A stretch of 64,000 bases of DNA, taken from assembly GCF_016909495.1 (NCBI RefSeq), contig NZ_JAFBFW010000002.1, positions 744,001-808,000 on the forward strand, given 5' to 3'. Source of the DNA: Pantoea coffeiphila (GTDB lineage Bacteria > Pseudomonadota > Gammaproteobacteria > Enterobacterales > Enterobacteriaceae). The stretch's first letter is position 1. The number at the start of each line of letters is the position of its first letter. Below are positions 62,545-64,000 of this stretch, one piece after another. The position numbers and the translations under genes were made by a program. Below the pieces are notes generated by a model. That model ran no database searches and had not been told where the DNA came from. It was given only the letters and a program-made list of their open reading frames with translations.

Positions 62545-62698
62545 GGATATGTCGGTACAGGCGGAGATCCTCAACCTGCTTAATCAACTTAAGCAGCAGG
62601 ATCATCTGACCATGGTCCTGGTGAGTCACGATCCCGATGTTATCGATTATATGTGCGATCGCTCGGTGCATATGGATAAAGGCAGGATCGTCGGCTAA
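62545..62698 (+). pseudogene. Orphan 3' end of the DppF-like ABC ATPase gene (154-bp repeat)
   Basis: These 154 bases align without gaps to 59196-59349 with 13 differences by my count (about 92% identity). The frame is kept to the same TAA and reads MSVQAEILNLLNQLKQQDHL ... GRIVG. It lacks Walker A, signature and Walker B. Most changes are silent or sit in the last 10 codons. It probably is the original gene end, displaced when the HNH/ATPase module entered. Confidence 0.88.
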
Positions 62699-62810
62699 GC
62701 CGTTGATCCACCAATTATCTTTATCAGCTAACCTTAGTCAGATCCGGCATTTCCGATCCTGCATGACGCGCCTATAGTCCTGATATATCCAACGATTTCA
62801 GGACATCATC

Positions 62811-64000
62811 ATGCGAAAAATTGCTCCTCTGGCGCTGGCCTGCGCCCTGGTTTTCGGACACACGGTGCAGGCGGCAACGCCTGCCGATACGCTGATTGTC
62901 GCTATCTCGCTTGATGGCATTATCAGCTTCGATCCGGCAGAAAGCTTTGAAACGGTCAGCAACAGCAGCCTGATAAATGTTTATCAAACGCTGGTGACGC
63001 CGGATATCGACGATCCGCGCAAACTGGCCCCTTCACTGGCCACCGAATGGCAGGCGGGCAGTCGTGAGCACAGCCTGCTGTTTACGCTAAAGCCCGGCGC
63101 GAAGTTCGCCAGCGGCAATCCGGTGACCAGCCAGGACGTGATCTACTCGCTCACCCGCGCGGTGAAACTGAATAAAACCCCGGCGTTTATCCTCGCGGAG
63201 TTTGGCTGGACGCCGGAAAATATCGACACCCAGTTTACGCCGCACGGCGACAACCAGATTGAAATCCGCTGGACCACGCCAATCGGTCAGGATCTGGCTC
63301 TGCGCCTGCTGACCTCGCCGATCGCCTCAGTGGTGGACAGCAAGCTGGTACAGCAGCATGCACAGGGTGATGACCTGGGTAACGGCTGGCTGCATACCCA
63401 TTCCGCCGGCAGTGCCGCCTATACGATAAGCAACTATGTACCGCAGCAGGCGCTGGTGCTGGAACAGAATCCGTATGCGCAAACCCCGCCGCACCTGAAG
63501 CGGGTGATCCTGAAAAGCGTCACCGACGCCGGTTCGCGGCGGCTGCTGCTGGAAAACGGCGATGCGGATGTGGCCTACGACCTCGGTGCCGATCAGTTCG
63601 CTACCCTCAAACAGCAGGGTAAGGTTAACGTCGCCAGCTTCCCTTCCAGCCTGATCTACTATCTTGGATTCAATACCCAGGATAAGCAGCAGCCCGCGCT
63701 GGGAAACCCGGCGCTGTGGCAGGCCGCACGCTGGCTGGTGGACTACAAGTCGATTTCTGAACAGCTACTGAAAGGCCAGTATCAGGTTCATCAGACGTTT
63801 CTGCCCGCAGGCTTTGACGGCGCACTGACCAACGAACCGTTCCACTACGATGTGGAAAAAGCCAAATCCATTTTGGCGAAGGCAGGCATCAAACCGGGCA
63901 CGCGCTTTGCTCTGACTATCGTCAATCAGCCGCCTTACAGCGATGTGGCACAGGCGCTGCAGGCCAGCTTTGCGAAAGCGGATATTCATCTGGATATTCA
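62811..64000 (+). CDS. Second peptide-type ABC substrate-binding protein (SBP_bac_5), partial
   Basis: 397 codons are visible; the gene runs off the window. Signal peptide MRKIAPLALACALVFGHTVQA, then ADTLIVAISLDGIISFDPAESFE and the same order of motifs as the binding protein at 54370 (LATEWQAGSREHSLLFTLKPGAKFASG, ALWQAARWLVDYKSISEQLL, YDVEKAKSILAKAGIK). The two are clear paralogues. AGGA lies 7 bases before the ATG. It may give the same transporter a second ligand range, or head a second transporter operon beyond the window. Confidence 0.92.
   Translation, partial: MRKIAPLALACALVFGHTVQAATPADTLIVAISLDGIISFDPAESFETVSNSSLINVYQTLVTPDIDDPRKLAPSLATEWQAGSREHSLLFTLKPGAKFASGNPVTSQDVIYSLTRAVKLNKTPAFILAEFGWTPENIDTQFTPHGDNQIEIRWTTPIGQDLALRLLTSPIASVVDSKLVQQHAQGDDLGNGWLHTHSAGSAAYTISNYVPQQALVLEQNPYAQTPPHLKRVILKSVTDAGSRRLLLENGDADVAYDLGADQFATLKQQGKVNVASFPSSLIYYLGFNTQDKQQPALGNPALWQAARWLVDYKSISEQLLKGQYQVHQTFLPAGFDGALTNEPFHYDVEKAKSILAKAGIKPGTRFALTIVNQPPYSDVAQALQASFAKADIHLDI

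Noticed and set aside
59350-62810. Retron or CRISPR component near the HNH/ATPase module
   Set aside because: No reverse transcriptase frame, no msr/msd-like structure and no spaced repeats are seen; the only repeat is the gene tail.

Overview
The window is a chromosomal segment of an enterobacterium. The backbone follows the Escherichia coli order around thiI-xseB-ispA-dxs ... sbcCD ... rdgC-aroL-proC-psiF, inverted relative to E. coli numbering. Accessory content (lpxO, a peroxiredoxin next to acpH, an orphan ScsD-like protein, lacZ without lacI/lacY, malZ and tsx absent) and moderately high GC suggest Erwiniaceae (Erwinia/Pantoea-like). That placement is inference from gene content, not from a phylogeny.

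Layout. 1-4.6 kb: isoprenoid block (thiI start, xseB-ispA-dxs-yajO). 4.8-8.9 kb: minus-strand nrdR-ribD-ribE-nusB-thiL-pgpA run for riboflavin, thiamine and phospholipid metabolism. 9.1-15.2 kb: yajI lipoprotein, then queA-tgt-yajC-secD-secF (queuosine tRNA modification and Sec accessory proteins). 15.3-20.7 kb: acpH, a 2-Cys peroxiredoxin with an OxyR-like site, a LacI-family regulator, and the transporters proY and brnQ. 21.1-30.2 kb: a MetE-like protein behind three MetJ-type boxes, phoB-phoR with a PstS-like third gene, and sbcD-sbcC with a very glutamine-rich SbcC.

30.2-36.3 kb is an accessory islet. It holds a broken IS256-type transposase end, a Tlde1-like type VI secretion effector overlapping a small membrane protein that is its likely immunity factor, an orphan hcp, a GC-rich 190-bp element bounded by perfect 20-bp inverted repeats, and an AraC regulator/APH kinase/ethanolamine-type permease cluster. 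36.4-45.4 kb returns to backbone: mak, rdgC, ppnP, aroM (with an inserted iclR gene), yaiA, aroL, yaiI, proC, lpxO, psiF, iraP and a tiny glycine-rich lipoprotein. 45.6-54.2 kb has lacZ behind a lac-operator-like site, mdtG, a cold-shock gene with a cold-box leader, marC, a YmgB-family protein, a ScsD-like protein, an I78-type lipoprotein, a 21-residue membrane peptide and a CPBP protease.

The last 10 kb is an oligopeptide/dipeptide-type ABC operon (binding protein, two permeases, two ATPases). Its last gene is followed by an AT-richer two-gene module encoding an HNH nuclease and a large ABC-type/OLD-like ATPase, a Septu-like candidate defence system. The module is bracketed by two copies of the 154-bp 3' end of the ABC ATPase gene, which suggests integration into the gene end with restoration of the reading frame. 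A second, paralogous binding protein runs off the end of the window. The HNH/ATPase module with its duplicated gene tail and the type VI effector islet are the strongest candidates for new biology here.
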